A DNA stretch of 64,000 nucleotides from Pseudophaeobacter leonis (lineage in GTDB: Bacteria > Pseudomonadota > Alphaproteobacteria > Rhodobacterales > Rhodobacteraceae): the NCBI RefSeq assembly GCF_002087335.1, contig NZ_MWVJ01000001.1, forward strand, positions 62,001 to 126,000, written 5' to 3'. The notes under the pieces are model-generated. The model had not been told where the DNA came from. It did no database searches and was given only the letters and a program-made list of their open reading frames with translations. Positions 47,832 to 59,632 of this stretch are shown here, in pieces (the first letter of the stretch is position 1; each line of letters starts with the position of its first letter). The position numbers were made by a program, and so were the translations under genes.

Positions 47832-49164
47832 GGGTCATTCCTTCGACCAGGAGCGAGGGCACCACCCGCGACAGATAGCTCCGCGCATCATTGGCCGGAA
47901 TGATCCGCATCAGCATATCGCGCAGGTTGCCGGCGATGGTGCATTCATTGACCGGATAGGCGATCTCACCGTTCTCGACCCAGTAGCCGGCCGCGCCACG
48001 GGAATAGTCGCCGGTATTGGCGTTGATGGTGGATCCGATCAGCGAGGTGACCAAAAGGCCGGTCCCCATCGCGGCGACCAGTTCCTCACGGCTTTGCTCT
48101 CCCGGTGTCAGGGCGACATTCCAGTTTGACGGCGAGGGAACCGATCCAATGCCGCGCGCCGCATTGCCGGTGCTTTGCAGCCCCAGTTTCTGGCCTCGGC
48201 CAAGATCCAGCGTCCAACCTGTCAGCACGCCCTCTGCCACGATGCTGCGCCTCTGCGTGGCAAGGCCTTCGCCATCAAAGGGCCGCGAGCCGGAAATGCG
48301 GGGCCGGTGCGGGTCTTCAATCACCGAAAGCGCCTCTGGCAGCCCCAGCTCTCCCAGCGAGTCCTGCAGCCAGGAAGAGCCACGGGCAATGGCCGCGCCG
48401 TTGGAGGCGGCCAGCACATGCCCGATCAGCGAGGAGGAGACCCGTTCGTCAAACAGCACCGGATAGCCGCCGGTCTGGGGGCGACGGGCATTCAGGCGCG
48501 CCACGGCACGTTCTCCGGCGCTGCGGCCAATGTCGCCGGGACTGCGCAGATCCGCCTGAAAGCTGCGGGAATCACCGTCGGAGTCACGCTCCATTTCAGT
48601 TCCAGTCCCGGCAATTGCCGTACAGGAGGTGGAGCGACCAGTGCGCTGGTAGCCGCCGGCAAACCCGTTGGAGGTGGCCAGATAGATCGCGCTATGGCCA
48701 TAGCCGGCCGCGGCGGACTGCACCTGGCTGACGCCCTCAATGGCATGACAGGCCGCCTCGGCCTCCAGTGCATTTTGCTGCAGAGACTCGGGAGAGGGCG
48801 CGTCGCTTGGATCACAAAGCTGCAGCGCGTCGATATCCCAGGACTGGGCCAGCTGATCTGCGGCGGCAAGGCCGGTATAGGGATCCTCAGGCGCCTCACG
48901 GGCCATGGCAACGGCGCGTTCGGCCATGGCAGTCATGGGTTCCGGGCGGCTGTCGGACGAGGACACCAGAGCCTGACGCTGGCCAATAAAGACTCGCAGC
49001 CCCAGATCGGTTCCTTCCGAACGCTCGGCGTGTTCCAGTTTGCCCTCGCGGACCTCGATGCTGAGAGAGCTGCCTTCGGTTGCCATGGCATCGACGCCAT
49101 CGGCACCGGCACGTTTGGCGGCATCAATCAGGGCTTGGCAAAGCGCTTGCGGGGACTGGGTCAT
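47818..49164 (-). CDS. pmbA: TldD/PmbA family metalloprotease subunit
   Basis: 448 residues typical of PmbA/TldE ('LLVTSLIGSTINANTGDYSRGAAGYWVENGEI' region near 390-420, 'RGIGSVPSPSNW'). With TldD it forms a peptidase that processes modified peptides such as microcins and antitoxins; PmbA is the non-catalytic partner and lacks the HExxxH motif, as here. Start 49164 (MTQSPQ); a GTG at 49170 is possible. Heads the pmbA-cysQ-waaA-lpxK run. Confidence 0.92.
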   Translation of the reverse strand: MTQSPQALCQALIDAAKRAGADGVDAMATEGSSLSIEVREGKLEHAERSEGTDLGLRVFIGQRQALVSSSDSRPEPMTAMAERAVAMAREAPEDPYTGLAAADQLAQSWDIDALQLCDPSDAPSPESLQQNALEAEAACHAIEGVSQVQSAAAGYGHSAIYLATSNGFAGGYQRTGRSTSCTAIAGTGTEMERDSDGDSRSFQADLRSPGDIGRSAGERAVARLNARRPQTGGYPVLFDERVSSSLIGHVLAASNGAAIARGSSWLQDSLGELGLPEALSVIEDPHRPRISGSRPFDGEGLATQRRSIVAEGVLTGWTLDLGRGQKLGLQSTGNAARGIGSVPSPSNWNVALTPGEQSREELVAAMGTGLLVTSLIGSTINANTGDYSRGAAGYWVENGEIAYPVNECTIAGNLRDMLMRIIPANDARSYLSRVVPSLLVEGMTLAGS

Positions 49165-49233
49165 GGGCACCTACTGAAATTGAGTTGCAACAAGAGCTAG
49201 CCAGACCCGGCAGCTGCTGCAAGGGCGTGGCAC

Positions 49234-49259
49234 AAAAAAGGGCCGCACGCGGCGGCCCT
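49234..49259 (-). terminator. Rho-independent terminator after the DUF2125 gene
   Basis: On the minus strand AGGGCCGC / GCGGCCCT (8 bp, 5-nt loop) followed by TTTTTT. It separates the DUF2125 gene from pmbA. Confidence 0.9.
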
Positions 49260-49289
49260 GAAGGAGATTTATTGCTGTAAAAGCCGGGC

Positions 49290-50810
49290 TTATTTGATGC
49301 GCTGACCATTGGCGTGGATTTTGCCGTCCTCAGAAACCTGGATTTCCGATGTCAGAGTGTCTTCGCCGTCGCCGGGCACGCCGAACATACCCATCATCAT
49401 CCGCGCGCCCATGGCGTCGCTGTCACTGAGCAAGCCCATTGTGATCAGGCTGTCGATCAGAGTATTGGCGCCTTCCAGCTGGATATTGGCGACGCCTTCA
49501 GGGGCTGGCATGCCGTCAAAGGTCGCCAGATCTTCGTTGTTGAAGGTGAAATCACCGGTGCCGGTCAGTTTTGCGCCCGCAGCAGAGACCAACAGCTGTT
49601 TTATGCTGACAGCGTTCAGCTCACCGGGGTCTTGTTCGCCATCTTCGAGCGCCTCAACCGCCTTTGGGTCAAACATATCGAACAGCAGTTTGCCCTTGCC
49701 TGCGAGATCCAGAACAATCGTGGCCGGATCATGCGGCAGGGTGCCGGTGGGATCCACCATCCCCCAAAGCATGTCAGGAACCGCAAAATCGCGCAGGGTG
49801 ATGCCGAGGCCAAAATCCTGCTCTTCATCGGAAGGGTTGACCGGCATCAGCAGTTTAAAGCCGGTTTCCGCCATGGTGAGCGCCAGCGGGAAGGGGATCT
49901 CGGAACCGGAGACATCTATCGTGATGTCGCGCTGACCAACATCATAGGACAGGCCCTCTGCGCTCATGGTTACGCCGAAATTGCCGCCCTTAGAGCTGGT
50001 CTGCATATCAAAACTGTCGCTGCCAGTGACAGAAATCGCGCTGTTGCCGCCGGAATAGGCAAGGTCCGCGTCAACATTAAAGCCTGCCTTGACCAGATCG
50101 AGCAGCAGCGGATTTTCCAGACCGGTTGGAATGACGCTGACCCCTTTGCCGGTGAGGTTCTGAATGCTGCCCGTGATTGTGCCCCTGTCATCCGAATCGG
50201 TGTCTTTGAAATTTATATCATAGCTGAGCTCGGCCACCGACATCGCCTGATCATAGCTGCGCTGACCCGCAATCTGCATGTTTGTCTTGGACGAGATCTC
50301 ATTCAGCACAACGGACATAGACAGGTGATCGGCCGGGATATCTTTGCCGTCAGCATTGATTTTGCCCAGCGTGACCGTGGCTGTGCTGGAGGCATAGTCA
50401 TAGGCCATCGCAGAGGTATCACCAGAGACCACCATCGGCGCGCCATCGTGGCTGTATATAATCTCGACCGAGAATTTTTCGCCGTCGCCTTCACCTGCAA
50501 CAGCCATTGGGAATTCTTTGGGCAGCAGCACATTGACGGTGCCATCGCCATTTTCGACAAATTCAATCGCGGCCATCGTCAGATCAAAGCTCTCCCCGTT
50601 TTCCGGGATCGGCATGGTCATCGAGATGTCACTGACCGTGAGCACATTGCCCGACTGGGATTCGGTGCCGGTCACGGTGTAGCCTGTGCCGGTCATATAG
50701 GCTTTCCAGTCAGACCAGACATCCTGGGCGCTGACATCGGCAAAAGCACCTTGGGCGGAAATAATCAGGACCGCAGCGGCGCTCGTACCGCGCGCGAGGA
50801 AAACTGTCAT
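49290..50810 (-). CDS. DUF2125 domain-containing exported protein
   Basis: 506 residues with a signal peptide (about 1-24, 'GAFA|DVSAQ') and a long beta-rich mature region ('YDYASSTATVTLGKI', 'GTITGSIQNLTGKGVSVIP', 'GKLLFDMFDPKAVEALEDG') characteristic of DUF2125, a family in alphaproteobacteria with AsmA-like features. Role unknown; likely periplasmic or outer-membrane associated. The ATG at 50810 is chosen for the signal peptide; in-frame sequence further upstream overlaps the SDR gene. Divergent from that gene with 142 bp between. Confidence 0.82.
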   Translation of the reverse strand: MTVFLARGTSAAAVLIISAQGAFADVSAQDVWSDWKAYMTGTGYTVTGTESQSGNVLTVSDISMTMPIPENGESFDLTMAAIEFVENGDGTVNVLLPKEFPMAVAGEGDGEKFSVEIIYSHDGAPMVVSGDTSAMAYDYASSTATVTLGKINADGKDIPADHLSMSVVLNEISSKTNMQIAGQRSYDQAMSVAELSYDINFKDTDSDDRGTITGSIQNLTGKGVSVIPTGLENPLLLDLVKAGFNVDADLAYSGGNSAISVTGSDSFDMQTSSKGGNFGVTMSAEGLSYDVGQRDITIDVSGSEIPFPLALTMAETGFKLLMPVNPSDEEQDFGLGITLRDFAVPDMLWGMVDPTGTLPHDPATIVLDLAGKGKLLFDMFDPKAVEALEDGEQDPGELNAVSIKQLLVSAAGAKLTGTGDFTFNNEDLATFDGMPAPEGVANIQLEGANTLIDSLITMGLLSDSDAMGARMMMGMFGVPGDGEDTLTSEIQVSEDGKIHANGQRIK

Positions 50811-50952
50811 GGGATAACCTTTCTGCAAAACTGCAAATTTAATGGGCATATGGTCAACTGCATGCTTTGTGGGGTCAAGGGGGCCTAGGGCTGGACCGTT
50901 CCCCCCAAGCAGTTTACCACAACCGCAAAGAGCGAATTTGGAGACTAATCTG

Positions 50953-51701
50953 ATGGATATCAAGGGTAGAACAGTTGTCATCACCGGTGCCAGCCGGGGC
51001 ATAGGCGCAGATGCGGCGCGGGTTTTTGCAGCAGCAGGTGCCAATCTGGCCTTGCTGGCAAGGAGCGCCGACAGTCTCGCGGCACTGGCCGAGGAGATCG
51101 GCGGAAACACGCTGGCCTTTGCCTGTGATGTCTCACAGCCTGCCGCCGTGGCCGCAGCGCTGCAAAAGGCGCATGAGGCGTTCGGCAGTCTTGATATTCT
51201 GATCAACAATGCCGGGGTCATCGACCCGATTGCCCGTATCGAAGACTCGGACCCCGAGGCCTGGGGCCAGCTGATGGATATCAACATCAAGGGCGTCTTC
51301 AACGGCATCCATGCCGCGCTGCCGCTGATGAAATCGGGCAATGGCGGCACCATTATCAATATCGGCTCTGGCGCGGCCTATAACGCACTGGAAGGTGGAG
51401 CGCTTATTGTACGTCAAAGGCCGGTGTTTTGATGCTGACCCGTGCGCTGCACCTGGAAGAGGGCGACAATGGCATCCGGGTTCTCAGCCTGTCGCCGGGC
51501 ACCGTTGCCACCGAGATGCAGCGTAAGATCAAATCCAGCGGCATCAACCCGGTGAGCCAGATTGACTGGAACGATCATGTTCCCGCTGAATGGCCTGCCA
51601 AAACCCTGCTGTGGATGTGCAGCGCCGATGCCGATGAATTCCGCGGCCAGGAGATCGCCCTGCGTGAGGACAGCATTCGCCGCCGGGTTGGCCTGATATG
51701 A
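50953..51701 (+). pseudogene. Short-chain dehydrogenase/reductase, frameshifted
   Basis: About 249 codons with a one-base loss near 51395. First frame: 'VITGASRGIGADAARVF' cofactor loop, 'NNAGVIDPIARIE', 'INIGSGAAYNALEGG'; second frame: 'YCTSKAGVLMLTRALHLEEGDNGIRV' with the catalytic Tyr and Lys, and 'LSPGTVATEM'. Restoring one T gives 'EGWSAYCTSKAG', the normal SDR active site. Classical SDR, substrate unknown. Overlaps the enoyl-CoA hydratase start by 4 bp. Confidence 0.85.
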
Positions 51702-52312
51702 TTGACCTCGACATCTCTGATGCCGGGCTCTGGACTGTCACCCTCAACCGCCCGGAAAAGGCAAACTCGCTGACCGCAGCGATGCTTGAGGAACTGGTAG
51801 AGATTGCAACCCGGGCGCAGGTGGCGCGCGGGTTCATTCTGACCGGCACAGGCAAGGTCTTTAGTGCCGGCGCCGATCTGGATGAGGCCCGCGCCGGGCT
51901 TGCCACCTCAACGGTCTGGGAGCGTCTGTCAGCAGCGGTGGCGGATCTGCCCTGTCTCAAGATTGCGGCCCTCAACGGCACGCTGGCAGGGGGGGGCAAC
52001 GGCATGGCGCTGGCCTGCGACATACGCCTTGCGGTGCCGACGGCCAAGGTTTTCTACCCGGTGATGAAGCTGGGCTATCTGCCGCAGCCCTCGGATGCCG
52101 GCCGGATGGCGGCGCTGATTGGGCCGGCCCGCACCAAGATGATTTTGGCGGCAGGCCAAAAGGTTGAGGCCCCCGAGGCCTGCGCCTGGGGTCTGATAGA
52201 CCGTCTGGTAGAGCCTGAGGCACTGATGGATCAGGCCCGCGCGCTGCTGGATGACGCGCTGGCCGCGAGGCCCGAGGTCGCCAGCGGTATTCTGGCCATG
52301 TGCCGGGGCTGA
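51698..52312 (+). CDS. Enoyl-CoA hydratase/isomerase family protein
   Basis: 204 residues, short for the crotonase family (about 255 usual). 'LNRPEKANSLTAAMLEELV' and 'GKVFSAGADLDEAR' give the first oxyanion NH; 'ALNGTLAGGGNGMALACDIRLAV' gives the second. The C-terminal helices are abbreviated. Coupled to the SDR by a 4-bp overlap, so the pair may act on one acyl-CoA. Substrate unknown. Confidence 0.84.
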   Translation: MIDLDISDAGLWTVTLNRPEKANSLTAAMLEELVEIATRAQVARGFILTGTGKVFSAGADLDEARAGLATSTVWERLSAAVADLPCLKIAALNGTLAGGGNGMALACDIRLAVPTAKVFYPVMKLGYLPQPSDAGRMAALIGPARTKMILAAGQKVEAPEACAWGLIDRLVEPEALMDQARALLDDALAARPEVASGILAMCRG

Positions 52313-52341
52313 CCGCTGGGCTGTCATAGGGGTGCTGGCCT

Positions 52342-52400
52342 GACCTGTTGCTGAACTGACCTGTTGCCGGTCTGAGCTGCTGCCGCCGACCTGTTGCCGG
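52342..52400 (+). repeat. Short direct repeats GACCTGTTGC
   Basis: GACCTGTTGC at 52342-52351, and the longer GACCTGTTGCCGG at 52358-52370 and 52388-52400, within a 183-bp intergenic region rich in CTGAGC and CTGCTG words. No function evident. Confidence 0.6.
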
Positions 52401-52495
52401 CCTGAGCAGCAGCGCGCCTGATCTGTTTCCCACCCTCGTCTTTTGTGCGCATCTGCCGTAGATGCGGTGCAAAGGCACGTTGGTACGAGGGTGAC

Positions 52496-53707
52496 ATGGA
52501 TCAGGATCAGGTTTGGGATGCAGTGGTGATTGGTGGCGGGCCTGCCGGGTTGATGGCTGCGGCTGAGATCGCCGCAGCTGGCCACCGGGTTTTGCTGGTC
52601 GAAGCCAAGCCCTCCTTGGGGCGCAAGTTTCTGATGGCCGGCAAATCCGGCCTCAACCTCACCAAGGATGAACCTCTCAAGCAGCTTTTGCCGCACTACG
52701 GCGCCGCTGCCAGGGCTTTGACGCCGATGGTCACTGGCTTTGGCACCGAGGCCATCCAGGCATGGGCGCGAGGTCTTGAGCAAGAGCTGTTCACCGGCTC
52801 TACTGGCCGGGTGTTTCCGCAAAAAATGAAGGCCTCGCCGCTGCTGCGCGCCTGGTTGGCGCAATTGGACAGCTTGGGTGTGACCTGGCGCAGCCGCTGG
52901 CGCTGGACTGGCTGGGCAGGGGGTGGTGGACACGAGAATGCGCTGTGTTTTGACACGCCAGAGGGGCCGCAGAAAATCAAGGCGCGCATAACAGTGCTGG
53001 CGCTGGGCGGTGCCAGCTGGGCGCGGCTGGGCTCGGACGGGGCCTGGGCTGATCAGCTGGCGGCGCGCGAGGTGGCGCTGGCACCGTTCAAGCCCGCCAA
53101 TGTTGGGCTGCTGATTGACTGGTCGGCACATATGCATCCGCATTTTGGCCAGCCGGTGAAGGGTGTAAAATGGCAGGCGGGAAAGATCTGGGCGCGCGGT
53201 GAGGCGGTGATCTCGGCGCGGTGTCTTGAAGGGGGCGGGATCTATACGGTCAGTGCGGCTGTGCGGGACGGGGCGGCGCTTAGCGTTGATTTGCTGCCGG
53301 ATCTTGGCCAGACAGAGCTCGTTAGCCGTCTGGCGCGCGGGCGTGGCAAATCCAGCCTGACAAACCATTTGCGCCGGGTTGTGAAGCTGGGGCCTGCCCG
53401 CACCGCGCTGTTGCAGGAATTTGGCCGCCCTCTGCCTCAGGATCCAAATGAGCTTGCGGCGCTGATCAAGGCGCTGCCGGTCAAACATGCCGGGCTGCGT
53501 CCTATGGATGAGGCGATCTCGACCGCCGGCGGGGTGGATTGGTCCGCGCTGAACGCCGATTTGATGCTGACAAAAATCCCCGGCACCTTTTGCGCCGGGG
53601 AGATGCTGGACTGGGAGGCGCCGACCGGCGGCTACCTCCTCACGGCGTGTTTTGCCACCGGACGCTGGGCCGGACAGGGCGCAGTGCGCTATCTGGCAGC
53701 CGACTGA
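52496..53707 (+). CDS. HI0933-like flavoprotein (TIGR03862-type)
   Basis: 403 residues. N-terminal FAD-binding 'VVIGGGPAGLMAAAEIA' (residues 11-27), 'LMAGKSGLNLTKDEP', and C-terminal 'EMLDWEAPTGGYLLTACFATGRWAG', the usual signature of the BaiN/HI0933-like flavoprotein family. Reduced-flavin dehydrogenase of unknown substrate. ATG at 52496 matches the start of the FAD domain. Convergent with the GST gene. Confidence 0.87.
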   Translation: MDQDQVWDAVVIGGGPAGLMAAAEIAAAGHRVLLVEAKPSLGRKFLMAGKSGLNLTKDEPLKQLLPHYGAAARALTPMVTGFGTEAIQAWARGLEQELFTGSTGRVFPQKMKASPLLRAWLAQLDSLGVTWRSRWRWTGWAGGGGHENALCFDTPEGPQKIKARITVLALGGASWARLGSDGAWADQLAAREVALAPFKPANVGLLIDWSAHMHPHFGQPVKGVKWQAGKIWARGEAVISARCLEGGGIYTVSAAVRDGAALSVDLLPDLGQTELVSRLARGRGKSSLTNHLRRVVKLGPARTALLQEFGRPLPQDPNELAALIKALPVKHAGLRPMDEAISTAGGVDWSALNADLMLTKIPGTFCAGEMLDWEAPTGGYLLTACFATGRWAGQGAVRYLAAD

Positions 53708-53744
53708 GAGATCTGGCCAGTCAGCTATTGCGGGCTATTGTCGG

Positions 53745-54336
53745 CTATTTTGCCAGCGCAGCAGCGCGTTGATGGGCCGGGCGCGCCCGCATTGCCTTGG
53801 CGTAGTCCAGCGCGATCTGGCTTTCGATGGGAAATTTGGCGCCAGAGGCCCAGTTCAGACAGTGGGTCAGGACGATGTCGGCGATGGTGAATGCATCTCC
53901 CATCACAAAGGGGCCTTTGATCTTCTGTTCTATCCGGCCGAGGTTGCGGGAAAACTCCCACTTCAGGCTCGGCTTGATCTCGGGCCCCCGCTGCTCCTTT
54001 GGCAGGGCAAAGCTATGGGCGGGCGGCGGTCCAGAGCACCGCGTCCAGCTCATCGAGGCACAGCTGCGTCATCGAGTCCTGACGGGCCCGCGCCAGCGGG
54101 CCGGCGGGGGCGGTGAGTGCTCCATGTTTGTCCGCAAGATAGGTGAGGATCGCCGTTGAGTCGGTCAGGGTCTCGCCGTCCTCCTGCAGCACCGGCACCT
54201 TGCCCGACGCGTTGAGCGCCAGCACCTCGGGGCTTTGTGGTGACGCCGGGTTCAGCTCGTAGGGCAGGCCCATTTCTTCCAAAGCCCAGATCACCCGAAA
54301 GGTTCGGGTCATCGGATTGCCAGTAACGGTATACAT
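53745..54336 (-). pseudogene. Glutathione S-transferase, frameshifted
   Basis: About 197 codons with an extra base near 54020. N-terminal frame: 'MYTVTGNPMTRTFRVIWALEEMGLPYEL', 'ASGKVPVLQEDG', 'LTDSTAILTYLADKHG' (thioredoxin-like domain with the GSH-binding Ser); after the shift: 'HSFALPKEQRGPE', 'GDAFTIADIVLTHCLNWA' (N-capping box of the helical domain). A complete soluble GST once repaired. Function unknown. The extra base falls in a GC-rich tract (gggcgggcggcgg). Confidence 0.85.
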
Positions 54337-54475
54337 GCAGGTCTCTCCCTATTTGCTGTGCTGCGCAGGATGGCGGCTGGGAAGGAGAGGTCAAGCCCGG
54401 ATCAGGGCGCGATGAGGCCATTGACCGCAAAGCGCGATTGCGGGTGTGATTACCGTGCGTGACTAACGGGCGTGA

Positions 54476-55504
54476 TTAGCGGGCGCGGCCCAGCATGGCC
54501 AACCGGATCAGGGCGCGCTCCATCAGGGCCAGCGCCGGTGCCGTCTGGCCTGCCGAGCGCAGCATAAGATCGGTGTCCGTCAGGATGGTCAGGGCGCGTT
54601 GCAGACGGTCAGCGCCCCAGTTCTGGGCTTGGCGCAACACCCGGTCGCGGCGTTTACCATAGAGCGGCGGGCGCAGAGCGCCGATGCCCTGGGCTGGCCC
54701 GCCGGGCGCGGCGGCGACGGTATACAGCGTGCGAAAATGTCGGGTGGCGCCGATGCAGAGCGTCACCGCATTGGTGCCCTGCGACTGCAACCGGCTGATC
54801 AGCGGGCCGATCTCTGGCGTGCGCCCCTCGGCCACCACGTTGAGCACATCATCCAGTGCCGCTTCGGTGGATTGCGGCGCCACGGCCTGAATGTCATCCA
54901 GCGACAAGGCAGTGTCATCGTCATATTTATACAGCGACAGTTTTTCGATCATGCGGGAGAAATCGCCGTGGCCAATGTCATTGGCGATATCCGTCAGCGC
55001 CGACATGCTGTCGGTTGGCACATCGCTAATGTGCGCCGCGCTTAGAATGCGCTCTATCTCAGCCCGCGATGGCGGGTCATCATAGATGCCTGTGGCATAG
55101 GCGTTTGAATGCGTCTCAAAGCCTTTGCGCAGTTTCGAGGTCGCCTTGAGCTGACCAGCCGTGACCACAATCTGCGCATCTCCCGGCTGCCATTCTTCAA
55201 GGGCGGCCAGAATGGCGGGGGCGGCGGTGGCATTGGCCTCTTCGACAAACACGGCGCGGGCGCCAGGGAAGAAGCCAACGGCCTTTACCGCATCCAACAA
55301 CTGGGCCGGCTCTTTGCGCAGATCACTGCCTGACATCCGTGTCAGGCGCATTTCCTCATCCGCCGTGGGGCCAAGAAGGGCGGCGAGCATCTGCTGTCGT
55401 TTCAGCGCCACCCGCATGGCATCGGCGCCGTAGATCAGCAGACCGGTCTTTTTGGGATCGGGCTTGCCACAATAGGCATCCGTGTCGCGGGGCGAGAGCT
55501 TCAT
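54476..55504 (-). CDS. holA: DNA polymerase III delta subunit
   Basis: 342 residues. 'LLIYGADAMRVALKRQQML' and the long helical C-terminus match HolA. It opens the sliding clamp as part of the clamp loader. Its ATG overlaps the true lptE stop (ATGA at 55501-55504), the normal lptE-holA coupling in proteobacteria. Confidence 0.92.
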   Translation of the reverse strand: MKLSPRDTDAYCGKPDPKKTGLLIYGADAMRVALKRQQMLAALLGPTADEEMRLTRMSGSDLRKEPAQLLDAVKAVGFFPGARAVFVEEANATAAPAILAALEEWQPGDAQIVVTAGQLKATSKLRKGFETHSNAYATGIYDDPPSRAEIERILSAAHISDVPTDSMSALTDIANDIGHGDFSRMIEKLSLYKYDDDTALSLDDIQAVAPQSTEAALDDVLNVVAEGRTPEIGPLISRLQSQGTNAVTLCIGATRHFRTLYTVAAAPGGPAQGIGALRPPLYGKRRDRVLRQAQNWGADRLQRALTILTDTDLMLRSAGQTAPALALMERALIRLAMLGRAR

Positions 55505-56007
55505 TCGGCGCTGGCGGTGATATCCGCAGTTGCAAGCAGGCGGGCGGTGATCTGGTCCGCAAGGATGCGCATCAGGCGCTCAAAGGCGTCGCGTCACCAG
55601 CCAGCGTTTCAACAGTGGATCCCGTGGCGGAATAGCCGGTGAAATTGCTCTCGGTGCCGCTGGAGATCACCATGCCATCTGACAGCCGGATCAGGCTGTA
55701 GCCAGCCGCGCCGAGAATTGAATAGCGGGTGATCGAGTTGTCGGCGGTGATGGCCTGCCCTTCCGAGCGGGTCGATAGCGTCAGGTTAAGCTGGTAGTTG
55801 CCAGAACTGCTGCGCCCCAGACGTTGTTCCAGGTCGCGGACGAGAAAATAGGCATTTGAATCGCCGGTGGCGTCTGCCTGATCCGGCACCGGGATCACGA
55901 CCTGGCCGTAGAGCGCATTGCCGCCGCCGACCGGGGCATAGACCGGCGTAAAGCCACAGGCACTGGCCACCAAAGCGGCGGCCAGAGTGAGGGTTAGCAG
56001 AGGGCGT

Positions 56008-56021
<14 letters not shown>
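55501..56021 (-). pseudogene. lptE: LptE-like LPS-assembly lipoprotein, frameshifted near the C-terminus
   Basis: Lipoprotein with signal and lipobox 'LVASACGFTPVY' (Cys22). The open frame appears to end at 55572 after 'LAGDATPLSA', but one missing base near 55593 moves the frame: the other frame reads 'AFERLMRILADQITARLLATADITASAE' (split here only by the shift), the expected LptE C-terminal helix, and stops at 55501 overlapping the holA start. LptE partners LptD in LPS insertion. Starts 14 bp inside the end of leuS. Confidence 0.88.
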
Positions 56022-58636
<2,615 letters not shown>

Positions 58637-58742
58637 AAGAGGTCCTTTAAGAATGAAAACGCCGGGTGGTGACCCGGCGCATGTAATACTGAAGACATGT
58701 CATACTGAAAACGGGGCTCTGTTTCAGCAGTGTCTTTGCGGG

Positions 58743-59231
58743 TCAGAGGTTCTTGTCTGCGATGCGCAGCTGGCGGGCCCGCGACAGGATGGCATCCTCA
58801 ACAGCGCGTGTTGTGGATGCACTGACGGCCCGGCCACCCTTGGTTTGCAAGGAAACGTTCAGCGACCGCGCATCCAGCGCCGGGTCTTTGATATGCACGG
58901 TGGCGCGATAGGCGCGGCCACTGCCGGGAGGGGTGCCGTATCCGGTCACAATCACACCAGTGAAAGGGTCAACCGACTGCACCGGCAAAAACTCCAGCAC
59001 ATCCAGGCTGGCATTCCACAGGTAGCGGTTTACCTGGACCTTTTGGTCCGGGGCACCACCAAACAGGTCCCAAATCGAGGATCTGTCGCTTTTTGCATTC
59101 GCAATGTCATCGTTAAACTCTTGCGACGCCTGCCCGGTTGGCGCCACGCGGCCTGCGCGCCCACCACAGGCAACTAAACCAAAGCACAAAACCCCCAACA
59201 GGGTAGTCTTAATAATCTTATGCGGTGTCAT
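58743..59231 (-). CDS. DUF3576 lipoprotein
   Basis: 162 residues with a lipoprotein signal ('LCFGLVACGG', Cys22) and a conserved DUF3576 domain ('WNASLDVLEFLPVQSVDPFTGVIVTGY', 'RAYRATVHIKDPALDARSL'). Alphaproteobacterial family of unknown role, regularly next to leuS-lptE-holA, which suggests an envelope role. Upstream is the 401-bp porin control region. Confidence 0.85.
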   Translation of the reverse strand: MTPHKIIKTTLLGVLCFGLVACGGRAGRVAPTGQASQEFNDDIANAKSDRSSIWDLFGGAPDQKVQVNRYLWNASLDVLEFLPVQSVDPFTGVIVTGYGTPPGSGRAYRATVHIKDPALDARSLNVSLQTKGGRAVSASTTRAVEDAILSRARQLRIADKNL

Positions 59232-59632
59232 CGTCGCTCCTGGCAGCAGTCTCTTGCGGCACTCCTATCGTATCGGCGGGCAGCGGAGCAAGAGCTTTGC
59301 GTCTGGAGGCCGTATCCCGCGAATCGAATCCGCAGGCTGTTATATATAGTCCCAGTTCAATGTTCGTGAAATCGGGCCGCGAGAGAGCCTTTGAACTGTC
59401 GATCTGTTTTGTGAGGTAAAGCATCGTGCCCTTAACAATTTGGCATGTTTCCCAGTGGCAAAGGGAGGCCTGGCTGCAAGACTGTGGCAAAGCTGCACCA
59501 TCCGAAAGAGCAATGCTGGCTGGCAGATGGGCTGCCCTTGCCAAAATGGGGGTGAAAAAGCGAAACCACTTGTCATACCCACACCGGATTCCCCGGTTTG
59601 GGCATCAGAATTGAAAACCGAGGGAAAAATCG
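59232..59632. other. 401-bp regulatory region between DUF3576 and porin genes
   Basis: Divergent promoters are expected here. I see two exact copies of GTGGCAAAG at 59455-59463 and 59484-59492 (29 bp apart, nearly three helical turns), the ribosome binding site 'gagggaaa' at 59620-59627, and no convincing gene. Short reading frames on both strands lack ribosome sites or family character. Confidence 0.55.

Noticed and set aside
48175-49200. A 341-codon + strand frame opposite pmbA
   Set aside because: Shadow of a GC-rich gene; no ribosome site and no family-like sequence, while pmbA is well supported.
59218-59544. A 108-codon minus-strand frame in the porin upstream region
   Set aside because: Overlaps the DUF3576 start, lacks a ribosome binding site and shows no domain-like sequence.
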